DNA of 13,566 nt from an uncultured Lachnospiraceae bacterium (GTDB lineage: Bacteria; Bacillota; Clostridia; Lachnospirales; Lachnospiraceae), in assembly GCA_910583815.1 (NCBI GenBank), contig CAJTZB010000056.1, forward strand, positions 1-13,566, written 5' to 3'. The notes below the pieces were generated by a model that saw only the letters and a list, made by a program, of their open reading frames with translations, was not told the origin of the DNA and did not search any database. Below, piece by piece: positions 1 to 6,457 of this stretch (position 1 is the first letter of the stretch; every line of letters starts with the position of its first letter). A program made the translations under genes and the position numbers.

Positions 1-113
1 CATGTGCAGACTTTGGCTTTGCTGACCATGTCCGTCTGTCCTATGCCATTTCGTTGGAAAGCATTCAGAAAGGATTAGACAGGATAGAAAAGTTTGTGGC
101 GGAACTAGACTAA
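1..113 (+). CDS. PLP-dependent class I aminotransferase, C-terminal end (partial)
   Basis: This is the last 36 codons of a gene that begins before the window; the first complete codon is at position 3 and the TAA stop at 111-113. The peptide contains FGFADHVRLSYAIS followed by a helix with IQKGLDRIEKF. This is the usual end of fold-type I aspartate/aromatic aminotransferases, in which the arginine of the RLSYA-type motif binds the substrate alpha-carboxylate. Substrate specificity cannot be read from so short a piece. The downstream Nudix gene starts within about 45 nt with no terminator between, so the two are probably co-transcribed. Confidence 0.75.
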   Translation, partial: CADFGFADHVRLSYAISLESIQKGLDRIEKFVAELD

Positions 114-156
114 AAGGAGAATGAAAAGCCGCTGCAGCGGCAGAATGGAGAAGGTT

Positions 157-705
157 ATGTCAGAGGAAAACCAGATTAAGCGAATCAGCCGTGAATTAAA
201 GCACAAAGGAAAAATTCTGGATTTTTACGAAGATACGATGCAGTTTCCAAATGGGCTGACTTCGACATGGGATTTTTTGCATCACAATGGAGCCGCTGCG
301 GTCGTGCCTGTTGACACAGAAGGGAATATCTATATGGTGAGCCAGTACCGTCCGGGCGTAGACAGAGTTTCTCTGGAGATTCCGGCGGGGTGCATTAATG
401 CAGGAGAGGACCGGAAAACAGCAGCTGCAAGAGAACTGGAAGAGGAAATTGGCTATCGCAGCAATAAGCTGGAGCTTTTGCTGAAATTCTATTCTGCCTT
501 TGCCTACTGTGACGAATACATTGAAATTTATGCCGCTACGGACCTTGTTCCGGGAAAGCAGCATTTGGATGAGGACGAATTTCTTGCTGTTAGAACATAC
601 TCATTAGACGAATTGGTTGGAAAAATTCTTTCTGGTGAAATTTCGGATGCAAAAACCATTGCAGGAATTCTGGCTTATAAAGAAAAATACGTAAATGGGC
701 ACTGA
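157..705 (+). CDS. Nudix hydrolase, ADP-ribose pyrophosphatase type
   Basis: The product is a cytoplasmic hydrolase that probably splits ADP-ribose to AMP and ribose 5-phosphate using Mg2+. A perfect Nudix box (G-x5-E-x7-RE-U-x-EE-x-G-U) begins with GCINAGE and ends with RELEEEIGY. It is preceded by SLEIPAG, the E-x-PAG lead-in typical of the ADP-ribose pyrophosphatase (NudF-like) branch. The length of 182 aa fits that family. I chose ATG 157 because GGAGAAGG at 147-154 lies just upstream at normal spacing and family members start close to MSEENQI. An in-frame ATG at 121 would give 194 aa, but its AGGAGA abuts the start codon with no spacer. Other dinucleotide substrates cannot be excluded. 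The gene ends in front of a strong hairpin shared with the convergent DAHP synthase gene. Confidence 0.88.
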   Translation: MSEENQIKRISRELKHKGKILDFYEDTMQFPNGLTSTWDFLHHNGAAAVVPVDTEGNIYMVSQYRPGVDRVSLEIPAGCINAGEDRKTAAARELEEEIGYRSNKLELLLKFYSAFAYCDEYIEIYAATDLVPGKQHLDEDEFLAVRTYSLDELVGKILSGEISDAKTIAGILAYKEKYVNGH

Positions 706-736
706 TAGCGCCGTTGTCTGGTGACGTACCATTTTA

Positions 737-788
737 AAAGCGCTGAAATCGGAGATTGTTCCGGTTTCAGCGCTTTCGGCGATTTTTT
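737..788. terminator. Bidirectional intrinsic terminator between convergent genes
   Basis: AAAGCGCTGAAA at 737-748 pairs perfectly with TTTCAGCGCTTT at 765-776. The stem extends by four inner pairs (TCGG with CCGG, one wobble), leaving an 8-nt loop at 753-760. Six T residues at 783-788 follow after a short gap on the plus strand, ending the Nudix transcript. On the minus strand the exit side reads CTTTTAAAAT, a weaker U-tract that could end the DAHP synthase transcript. The T-tract overlaps the DAHP synthase stop codon. Confidence 0.85.
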
Positions 789-1818
789 ATACATGTTCTG
801 CGATTGTATAAAGAAGCTGTTCTGTTGCTTCCCATCCAAGGCATGGGTCAGTAATTGACTTTCCATAAACGCCTTCTTCCAGCTTCTGTGTGCCTTCTAT
901 AAGATAGCTTTCTACCATTACACCTTTGACCAGCTTCTGAAGGTCAGGATTCATTTTCCTGCTGTGCAGCACTTCATGGACAATGCGAGGCTGCTCTGCA
1001 AACTGCTTATTGGAATTGGAGTGGTTAGCATCAATAATAACAGCAGGGTTTTTTAACATCGGACGTGCCTCATACATTGAAAGAAGACGCATCAGGTCTT
1101 CATAGTGATAATTTTGCGTACATTGTCCGTGTTTATTGACTGCGCCGCGCAAGATCGTGTGTGTTAAAGGATTGCCTGTTGTGTCAACTTCCCATTGGCG
1201 GTAGAGGAATGTATGAGGAATCTGTGCCGCAACACAGGAATTCATCATTACTGAAAGGTCGCCGCTTGTCGGGTTTTTCATGCCGACCGGAACATTCATA
1301 CCGGAAACCGTAAGCCGGTGCTGCTGGTCCTCTACGGAGCGAGCACCCACAGCAACATAGGAGAGCAGGTCGTCCACATAAGGAAAATTTTCAGGGTAGA
1401 GCATTTCATCTGCGGCACTTAACCCCGTTTCTGCAATTGCGCGGAGGTGCATTTTCCGCACCGCGTGAAGGCCTTCTTCAAAGTCTGCCTTTTTATGCGG
1501 GTCAGGCTGGTGAACAAGGCCCATGTAGCCCTCACCTGTTGTACGTGGCTTATTTGTATAAATACGAGGAATGATAAATACCCTATCTTTGATGCGTTCC
1601 TGTACCTTTGCAAGACGGTGGATGTATTCGCAGACAGCATCCTCATTGTCTGCCGAACATGGACCAATAATTGCAATAAAACGCGAATCCTTCCCTTCAA
1701 ATATTTCTCGGATCTGGTGGTCTCTGTCTGCTTTTGCTTTCTTTAAAGAATCTGCAAGCGGATATTTGAGTTTCAGTTCTTCTGGTGAAATTAATTCCTT
1801 GACATATTGGAATCCCAT
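787..1818 (-). CDS. aroF: 3-deoxy-7-phosphoheptulonate (DAHP) synthase, type I (AroF/G/H family)
   Basis: The enzyme condenses phosphoenolpyruvate and erythrose 4-phosphate to DAHP, the first step of the shikimate pathway to aromatic amino acids. The 343-aa length matches AroG-type enzymes. Visible landmarks, in order, are IGPCSADN (51-58, with metal-ligand Cys54), KPRTT (90-94), GARSVEDQQHR (158-168), GMKNPTSGD (179-187, substrate-binding lysine), DANHSNSNKQ (263-272, metal-ligand His), GVMVESYLIEG (299-309, metal-ligand Glu304) and SITDPCLGWE (321-330, metal-ligand Asp324). The ATG is preceded on the minus strand by AAAGGAG (complement of 1827-1833) at good spacing. There is a near-consensus promoter about 65 nt upstream and a shared terminator downstream, so the gene is probably monocistronic. 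Which aromatic amino acid, if any, inhibits it cannot be told from the sequence. The short leader shows no T-box or leader peptide. Confidence 0.95.
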   Translation of the reverse strand: MGFQYVKELISPEELKLKYPLADSLKKAKADRDHQIREIFEGKDSRFIAIIGPCSADNEDAVCEYIHRLAKVQERIKDRVFIIPRIYTNKPRTTGEGYMGLVHQPDPHKKADFEEGLHAVRKMHLRAIAETGLSAADEMLYPENFPYVDDLLSYVAVGARSVEDQQHRLTVSGMNVPVGMKNPTSGDLSVMMNSCVAAQIPHTFLYRQWEVDTTGNPLTHTILRGAVNKHGQCTQNYHYEDLMRLLSMYEARPMLKNPAVIIDANHSNSNKQFAEQPRIVHEVLHSRKMNPDLQKLVKGVMVESYLIEGTQKLEEGVYGKSITDPCLGWEATEQLLYTIAEHV

Positions 1819-1882
1819 ACTATATGCTCCTTTGTACTAATTTACTGATGTAATGCGATAAAGAAATAAACTGCCTATCGTT

Positions 1883-1911
1883 ATCATAGTCTAATTTGGG
1901 CACAAAGTCAA
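1883..1911 (-). promoter_or_regulatory. Sigma-A promoter of the DAHP synthase gene
   Basis: On the minus strand, TTGACT (complement of 1906-1911) is followed after exactly 17 nt by TATGAT (complement of 1883-1888). This is one mismatch in each hexamer from consensus. Transcription would start near 1876, giving a leader of about 58 nt. The -35 hexamer lies inside the last codons of the upstream nucleosidase relic and the spacer contains that relic's stop codon. Confidence 0.8.
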
Positions 1912-2148
1912 TTCCAATTCAAACATAGTTTTTACAAAACCGGCAGATAACTCAGATGCCTTTTCGCAGTTCTGTTCAAAATTTTCCATACCGTCATGAA
2001 GCGGAGTATCAGTAATGGTTCTGATTGAAATAAACGGAATTTTGTTTGCATAACATACATGGGCAACCGCAGCTGATTCCATATCAACACTCAAAGGTGA
2101 ATGCATTTCTTTGATATGGTTCCTTCATAGAATTCCAACCTTTTTCAT
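1891..2148 (-). pseudogene. mtnN: Methylthioadenosine/S-adenosylhomocysteine nucleosidase, internally deleted relic
   Basis: The minus strand carries a strong AAGGAGG (complement of 2156-2162), 7 nt before ATG 2148. It encodes MKKVGIL, the normal N-terminus of MTA/SAH nucleosidase, then an in-frame TGA (complement of 2125-2127). The same frame continues as RNHIKEMHSPL and SVDMESAAVAHVCYANK, then PFISIRTITDTP, to a TAG at 1891-1893. VDMES corresponds to the purine/ribose-binding VEMEG motif and ITD to the catalytic aspartate region of the C-terminal third of the family. An intact protein is about 230 aa; here only about 86 codons separate start and stop, so roughly residues 8-150 are gone. The intact enzyme cleaves MTA and SAH in methyl-cycle recycling. 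The relic cannot make a working enzyme unless the C-terminal fragment has some other role from ATG 2106, which lacks a visible ribosome binding site. Confidence 0.85.
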
Positions 2149-2226
2149 GCTGCTTCCTCCTTTTTAGTTTAAATTCCAAAAGCTAGCGTCGGTGTACAGA
2201 TGCTATTAGCAAAAGAACCCAGATTT

Positions 2227-2256
2227 ATTGTACCATGAGATTGAGTTTCCAGGCAA
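2227..2256 (-). promoter_or_regulatory. Putative promoter of the nucleosidase relic
   Basis: On the minus strand, TTGCCT (complement of 2251-2256) and TACAAT (complement of 2227-2232) are separated by 18 nt. They point toward the nucleosidase relic, giving a leader of about 70 nt before its ATG. The element overlaps the opposite-strand promoter of the phosphorylase gene. The -35 match is modest, so confidence is moderate. Confidence 0.45.
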
Positions 2257-2269
2257 GATGTGATATAAT
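2241..2269 (+). promoter_or_regulatory. Sigma-A promoter of the pyrimidine-nucleoside phosphorylase gene
   Basis: TTGAGT at 2241-2246 and a perfect TATAAT at 2264-2269 are separated by 17 nt. Transcription would start near 2276, giving a leader of about 97 nt before the chosen ATG at 2373. The position of this promoter argues against any phosphorylase start upstream of 2276, although the reading frame is open from 2235. Confidence 0.8.
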
Positions 2270-2372
2270 TCTTTATTATACCAATATTGAATCCACTCTG
2301 ACATTGCTCACCGATGAAATTTTCTACATTTGCGGGCTTTTGGCAGCATGGGGAAATGGAGGACTAAGCGAT

Positions 2373-3698
2373 ATGAGGATGTATGACTTAATTACAAAAA
2401 AGAAACATGGTGAAACGCTCACAAAGGAGGAAATCGAATTTATTGTGGACGGTTTTACCAATGAGCAGATTCCCGATTACCAAATGTCGGCATTTTTGAT
2501 GTCGGTTTATTTCAAAGGCATGAGCTTACAGGAGACCATCGACCTGACAATGGCAATGGTTCACAGCGGCGATGAGCTTGACTTGTCTCCAATTGAAGGA
2601 AAAAAAGCCGACAAACACAGTACCGGAGGCGTCGGTGACAAAACTTCACTGATTATTGGGCCGATGGTAGCAGCACTTGGTGTGCCGGTTGCAAAGATGT
2701 CAGGCAGGGGCCTTGGGCATACGGGAGGGACTATCGACAAGCTGGAGAGTTTCCCAGGTTTTTCTGTGTCGCTTTCGGAACAGCAGTTTTTTGACAATAT
2801 TAACCGTATGAAACTGGCAATCATTGGCCAGACTGCAAATCTTGCTCCGGCGGACAAAAAAATATATGCGCTCCGTGATGTAACAGCAACCGTAGATAAC
2901 TATTCACTGATTGCCTCCAGCATTATGAGCAAAAAAATTGCAGCAGGCTCCGATGTTATTGTTTTGGACGTGAAATGCGGAAGCGGTGCTTTTATGAAGA
3001 CGATTGACGAAGCAGTAGAGCTTGCCAAAATCATGGTAAATATCGGACATGGCGTTGGCAGAACGACGTATGCAGTACTTTCTGATATGAGCCAGCCGCT
3101 CGGAAATTATGTCGGCAATGCCCTTGAGGTAAAAGAGGCAATTGAAGCCTTAAAAGGTAACGGCCCAAAAGATTTAATGGACTCCTGCATGACGCTCGCC
3201 TCCTATATGCTGCTTGGCGTTGGCAGGGCGGCCTCCGTACAAGAAGCCGAAGATTTGCTTGAATCCACAATTAAAGACGGCAGTGCTTTAAATAAGTTAG
3301 CAGAGTTTGTAGAAGCACAAGGCGGAGACGCAAGTTATGTATGGCATCCTGAAAAGTTCCCAAAAACCGTGTTCTGTGAAGAGATTATCAGTGCCGAGGA
3401 CGGCTATGTTTCTGAAATCCTGACAGATGAAATCGGCATAACTTCCTTGCTGCTTGGCGGCGGAAGAGAGACAAAGGAAAGCGAAATAGATTTAAGCGTA
3501 GGCATCCGTATCCGCAAAAAAGTCGGCAGTTATGTGCGAAAAGGAGAATCGCTTGCAAGGCTGCATGCCAACGATTTGGATAAGCTGCGTGCGGCAAAGC
3601 CTCGTTTGCTGAATGCATACCACTTCAGCGAAACCCGCATAGAAGAACCAAAACATGTATTAGGCATTGTAACAAAAGACGGCGTAACGCTGTTTTAG
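2373..3698 (+). CDS. pdp: Pyrimidine-nucleoside phosphorylase (thymidine/uridine phosphorylase)
   Basis: The enzyme catalyses reversible phosphorolysis of uridine, thymidine and deoxyuridine to free base and (deoxy)ribose 1-phosphate in nucleoside salvage. At 441 aa it fits the dimeric PyNP/DeoA family. Residues 81-90 are the phosphate-binding KHSTGGVGDK. Residues 109-125 carry the family signature SGRGLGHTGGTIDKLE. Substrate-contacting R168, S183 and K187 align with R171, S186 and K190 of E. coli thymidine phosphorylase. The C-terminal region from about residue 345 is the usual PyNP C-terminal domain. I chose ATG 2373 (MRMYDLI) because GGAGG at 2358-2362 lies 10 nt upstream and family proteins begin exactly there. 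The frame is open to 2235, but that would include the promoter. The PyNP-versus-TP choice is inferred from family resemblance. It is flanked by its own promoter and terminator. Confidence 0.94.
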   Translation: MRMYDLITKKKHGETLTKEEIEFIVDGFTNEQIPDYQMSAFLMSVYFKGMSLQETIDLTMAMVHSGDELDLSPIEGKKADKHSTGGVGDKTSLIIGPMVAALGVPVAKMSGRGLGHTGGTIDKLESFPGFSVSLSEQQFFDNINRMKLAIIGQTANLAPADKKIYALRDVTATVDNYSLIASSIMSKKIAAGSDVIVLDVKCGSGAFMKTIDEAVELAKIMVNIGHGVGRTTYAVLSDMSQPLGNYVGNALEVKEAIEALKGNGPKDLMDSCMTLASYMLLGVGRAASVQEAEDLLESTIKDGSALNKLAEFVEAQGGDASYVWHPEKFPKTVFCEEIISAEDGYVSEILTDEIGITSLLLGGGRETKESEIDLSVGIRIRKKVGSYVRKGESLARLHANDLDKLRAAKPRLLNAYHFSETRIEEPKHVLGIVTKDGVTLF

Positions 3699-3741
3699 CT
3701 CATTAAGGATTTCACTTTGCAATTTTGTGGCAAATAGAAAT

Positions 3742-3785
3742 AAGAGACATAGAATATCTTAAAAAGGTAGGCTGTGTCTCTTTTT
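3742..3785 (+). terminator. Intrinsic terminator after the phosphorylase gene
   Basis: AAGAGACATAG at 3742-3752 pairs with CTGTGTCTCTT at 3772-3782 (11 bp, one T-G wobble) across a 19-nt loop. The right arm runs directly into five T residues at 3781-3785. The next reading frame starts inside the right arm of this hairpin. Confidence 0.75.
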
Positions 3786-4160
3786 ATGTATGCTTCTTCC
3801 CACCGAAACCAAAAAAGTTGTCAGACGCTTCTTTTTATTTGTATTATCTTATTTCTGCTTGCATTTTTTCGCATTCTTTATCGTAACAGCCGCTTTTATT
3901 ACTATGAACCTGCCATTACAATGGGAGTTATGCAGTTTCAGGAACGAAGCATCACGATTAAAAGCGGGGAATGGTATCAGATTCGTTTTAACTATGCCCA
4001 TTTCAGCTTCTCTCGCAGCCATATTAAGTACAAATCGGACAATATCCTTATTGCATATGTCAATTCTTCCGGAAAAATCCTTGGACTGTTTCCAGGGACA
4101 GCCGTGATTACGGTCACAGTAGGAGAAGAAGCCATAAAAATGAAAGTCACTGTAAAATAG
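3774..4160 (+). CDS. Small membrane-anchored protein with one bacterial Ig-like (Big_2-type) domain
   Basis: The product is 124-128 aa. Residues 18-35 form one strongly hydrophobic membrane segment after a short basic N-terminus. Residues 58-128 have the pattern of a single Big_2-like Ig domain: ITIKSGEWYQI, then IKYKSDNILIAYVNSSGK, then GLFPGTAVITVTV and a final MKVTVK strand. This suggests an anchored extracytoplasmic domain; function is unknown and enzymatic residues are not evident. The start is uncertain: GTG 3774 has a weak AAAGG at 3763-3767, whereas ATG 3786 (four codons later) has no visible ribosome binding site. Both lie in or just after the preceding terminator hairpin, and no good promoter is visible, so expression may depend on read-through. 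It sits just upstream of the pel promoter on the same strand. A role with that polymer is possible but not shown. Confidence 0.55.
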   Translation: MSLFMYASSHRNQKSCQTLLFICIILFLLAFFRILYRNSRFYYYEPAITMGVMQFQERSITIKSGEWYQIRFNYAHFSFSRSHIKYKSDNILIAYVNSSGKILGLFPGTAVITVTVGEEAIKMKVTVK

Positions 4161-4205
4161 CATTTTTTTCGGGACATTACGCAAGGCAGCACCCCTTTCT
4201 TCCAG

Positions 4206-4234
4206 TTGAGTTTTACGTCGAAGTATGGTATATT
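4206..4234 (+). promoter_or_regulatory. Sigma-A promoter of the pel operon
   Basis: TTGAGT at 4206-4211 and TATATT at 4229-4234 are separated by 17 nt, and no better promoter lies between the Ig-like gene and pelD. Predicted transcription starts near 4241, about 100 nt before pelD. An ATGGTAT half-site at 4225-4231 overlaps the -10 element and recurs in the inverted repeat immediately downstream. Confidence 0.7.
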
Positions 4235-4243
4235 AATTATTGT

Positions 4244-4289
4244 AATACCATCACTTAACAAAAGTATATCTTTGTTAAGTGATGGTATT
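4244..4289. repeat. Perfect 19-bp inverted repeat at the start of the pel transcript
   Basis: AATACCATCACTTAACAAA at 4244-4262 is exactly complementary in reverse to 4271-4289, with an 8-nt loop at 4263-4270. It begins about 3 nt after the predicted transcription start and ends 53 nt before the pelD ATG. It lacks a T-run on either exit side (GTCAAAAAATAACC on plus; ACAATAATTAATA on minus), so it is not a standard terminator. It could be a long-dyad operator or a 5' mRNA hairpin. The ATGGTAT at the outer end of the arms is repeated over the -10 element at 4225-4231, which favours an operator. Confidence 0.8.
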
Positions 4290-4342
4290 GTCAAAAAATA
4301 ACCTTGTTGTACGGAAGCTGAAAACATCACAGAAAGGCCCTT

Positions 4343-6454
4343 ATGAAAGTACTGTTTATTGGAAATTATGATATTGCCGGACAATATTTAGCAACCAGGC
4401 TGTTTAAAGAAGGCTACGGTATTGTCTGGCTAACGGAAGAGACAGAGAAAGAACTTTGGGAGCCTTCTGTAAAGGGCGGGAAAGTATACCGCTTTGGATT
4501 ATCTTACCATAGCTGCAGCCAAATTATAAAAACAGAGTCACCGGAATGTATTGTTTTTTTGACACAAGTTTATCGGGACTGTTATGACTATTCTTTTGAT
4601 GAAACATCAGGCGCAGTGGAAACCATTATGGAGCTTCTGCGTGCCGCAGCTTCGCTTAGTGTCAAAAAAATAGTCTATCTTTCGTCTAATGAGGTGACCG
4701 AAGGCACTCTTCTAAATCCGGCCTTTGAGTCTTTGCGGGCAGGAGAGCGCCTTTGTCAGTCTGTCTGTGAAACAGTTCAGATGGATTGTCTTATTGTACG
4801 TACCGGAATTGTATATGGCATGGGAAAATATCCTGAAGCAGGCTTTTTGGCACAGGCAGTAAAACACATATATGAAAATGGACAGGTACATACGGACTTT
4901 TCCAGCTTTTCCAGTTTTGATTTAGTATATGGTTCAGATTTTGCAGATGCAGTAGAACGTCTGCTTGTTATTGGTGAGTCAGGTGTGCACACTTTAACTA
5001 CCGGATACCCGATAACATTAAATGAACTCTATCATACAATTGCAGAACACACCAAACAAAATACAGTCAACATCCAATATGGAAGCAAAGAGCATATAGA
5101 ACATCCGGAAGATGGCAAGCTGTTAAAACGCCGGACTGGATGGCTTCCGTTTTATCTTCCTGCTGACATTTTACCAGATGTCATTTTACACTATATACAG
5201 ATATTTTCCGAGCAGGACCATACTGAGAAAAAGAAGAAGCAGAAAGAGCATATTTTTTTAAAGAATCTTGCAGAGAATATTGCACTATTTGCAATTCTTA
5301 TAGCGCTCAGTCTTGGAAGCAGCGACTGGAGCGATATTCGTTTTGTTGACATAAAACTGCTGTATATTATAGTCGTTGCCTTAACTTTTGGAATGCGCCA
5401 AGGGGTAATTGCCATTTTTCTTGCTACCGCAGCTTACTTGGCAAAATTGGCGTTGGCCGAAGTGGATTTGTCATATATTGCCTATAACATTGAAACATGG
5501 ATTCCATTTATTATCTATGCGGTTGCAGGGGCATTGGTCGGGTATCTTTCGGACAAGAAAAGAGATGAATTGGAGAATGGGCAGGAAGCTTATGCAGGCT
5601 TAAGGGAAAAATATAATTTTTTAAAGACAATGTATCAGGAAGTCCTGACCATTAAAAATCAGCTGCAAAAACAGATTATGACTTCTAAAGATTCGCTTGG
5701 ACATGTCTATGAAATCACAGAGGGATTGGAAAACACCAAGCCTCGTTCTGTTATGCTCCGAACCGTAAAAGTAGTAGAAGAAACACTGGAGTGTTCTTCT
5801 GTAGCCATTTATATCAAAGGCGGCCCAGGTTCTGCCTATGGCAGACTGATGGCGTGTTCCGGAAATATTGCAAAGGATATGGCAGCCTCTATTAAGTTTT
5901 CGGATTATCGGGAATTAGAGCAGGTTATCAGCCAGAAAGAAATGTATGTAAATATCGCTCTTTATCCGGATTATCCAAGCTTTGCCATGCCTGTGTTCGA
6001 CGAAGACCGTATGGTTGCAGTCGTCATGATTTATAATCTCGATCCGAATAAATATACGGAATACTATAAAAACCTGTTTAAAACACTTGTGCTGATTATG
6101 CGCTCCTGCCTGATTCGTGCCTATCACTATCAGGAAAACAATAAGGATCAGATTTATTTACCAGATACCAACATTCTGGTGAGCGAAGAGTTTGGTGCTG
6201 AACTGGAATCTATTACGCAGGCAAGCGAAGATTTGAATATTCCGTTTAGTAAAGGCAGAATTTTATATGACGCAGCATGGTCGTATCAGATGCTGAGCGA
6301 AAAGCTTTCCAAACTGATACGAGGAACTGATATTGTTGGCTGTGACAAGGATGGAACCGTATTTGTGATTCTGCTGTTTGTAATTCCGTCGGTACGGACT
6401 TATACAGAGAAGAGATTTGCAGAAGCAGGAATTTCCGTCTTCTGGGAGGGATAG
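4343..6454 (+). CDS. pelD: PelD, c-di-GMP-receptor subunit of Pel synthase with an N-terminal SDR-like domain
   Basis: PelD is the inner-membrane c-di-GMP receptor that activates Pel polysaccharide synthesis. Four parts are seen in 703 aa. Residues 1-285 are an NAD-epimerase/SDR-type Rossmann domain (MKVLFIGNYDIAGQYL, VYLSSNEVTEG, VRTGIVYGMG). Four membrane segments lie at about 311-327, 337-351, 354-371 and 386-402, followed by a coiled-coil stretch at 404-450. A GAF domain spans about 455-600 and a degenerate GGDEF domain 601-703. In the last, RGTD at 660-663 fits the RxxD inhibitory site of diguanylate cyclases, while the GGDEF signature is replaced by residues around KDGTV (669-673), so c-di-GMP binding without synthesis is expected. 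In the SDR part the YxxxK pair appears as F128 and R132 and the dinucleotide loop lacks its middle glycine, suggesting loss of catalysis. GAAAGG at 4332-4337 precedes the ATG. It is the first gene of the operon. Confidence 0.88.
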   Translation: MKVLFIGNYDIAGQYLATRLFKEGYGIVWLTEETEKELWEPSVKGGKVYRFGLSYHSCSQIIKTESPECIVFLTQVYRDCYDYSFDETSGAVETIMELLRAAASLSVKKIVYLSSNEVTEGTLLNPAFESLRAGERLCQSVCETVQMDCLIVRTGIVYGMGKYPEAGFLAQAVKHIYENGQVHTDFSSFSSFDLVYGSDFADAVERLLVIGESGVHTLTTGYPITLNELYHTIAEHTKQNTVNIQYGSKEHIEHPEDGKLLKRRTGWLPFYLPADILPDVILHYIQIFSEQDHTEKKKKQKEHIFLKNLAENIALFAILIALSLGSSDWSDIRFVDIKLLYIIVVALTFGMRQGVIAIFLATAAYLAKLALAEVDLSYIAYNIETWIPFIIYAVAGALVGYLSDKKRDELENGQEAYAGLREKYNFLKTMYQEVLTIKNQLQKQIMTSKDSLGHVYEITEGLENTKPRSVMLRTVKVVEETLECSSVAIYIKGGPGSAYGRLMACSGNIAKDMAASIKFSDYRELEQVISQKEMYVNIALYPDYPSFAMPVFDEDRMVAVVMIYNLDPNKYTEYYKNLFKTLVLIMRSCLIRAYHYQENNKDQIYLPDTNILVSEEFGAELESITQASEDLNIPFSKGRILYDAAWSYQMLSEKLSKLIRGTDIVGCDKDGTVFVILLFVIPSVRTYTEKRFAEAGISVFWEG

Positions 6455-6457
6455 CCT

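Noticed and set aside
121..156. Upstream start of the Nudix gene at ATG 121
   Set aside because: AGGAGA touches the ATG with no spacer; ATG 157 has a properly spaced GGAGAAGG and fits the family N-terminus.
1447..1746. 99-aa plus-strand reading frame inside the DAHP synthase gene
   Set aside because: It is antisense to a fully conserved enzyme, has no ribosome binding site, and its composition is that of a complementary-strand shadow.
2125..2127. TGA in the nucleosidase relic as selenocysteine or read-through
   Set aside because: The surrounding product lacks most of the enzyme, so decoding the TGA would not restore a fold; no suitable downstream hairpin was seen.
2235..2372. 46-codon N-terminal extension of the phosphorylase reading frame
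   Set aside because: It contains the TTGAGT-17-TATAAT promoter and has no ribosome binding site or family similarity; the family N-terminus MRMYDLI starts at 2373 after GGAGG.
4244..4289. Inverted repeat as an intrinsic terminator of the Ig-like gene
   Set aside because: Neither exit side has a T-tract, the stem is AT-rich, and it lies downstream of the pel promoter, where it would block the operon.
4161..4342. c-di-GMP riboswitch in the pelD leader
   Set aside because: I could not find the conserved GEMM-I core or a second helical domain; the leader of about 100 nt is mostly taken up by the 46-nt hairpin.
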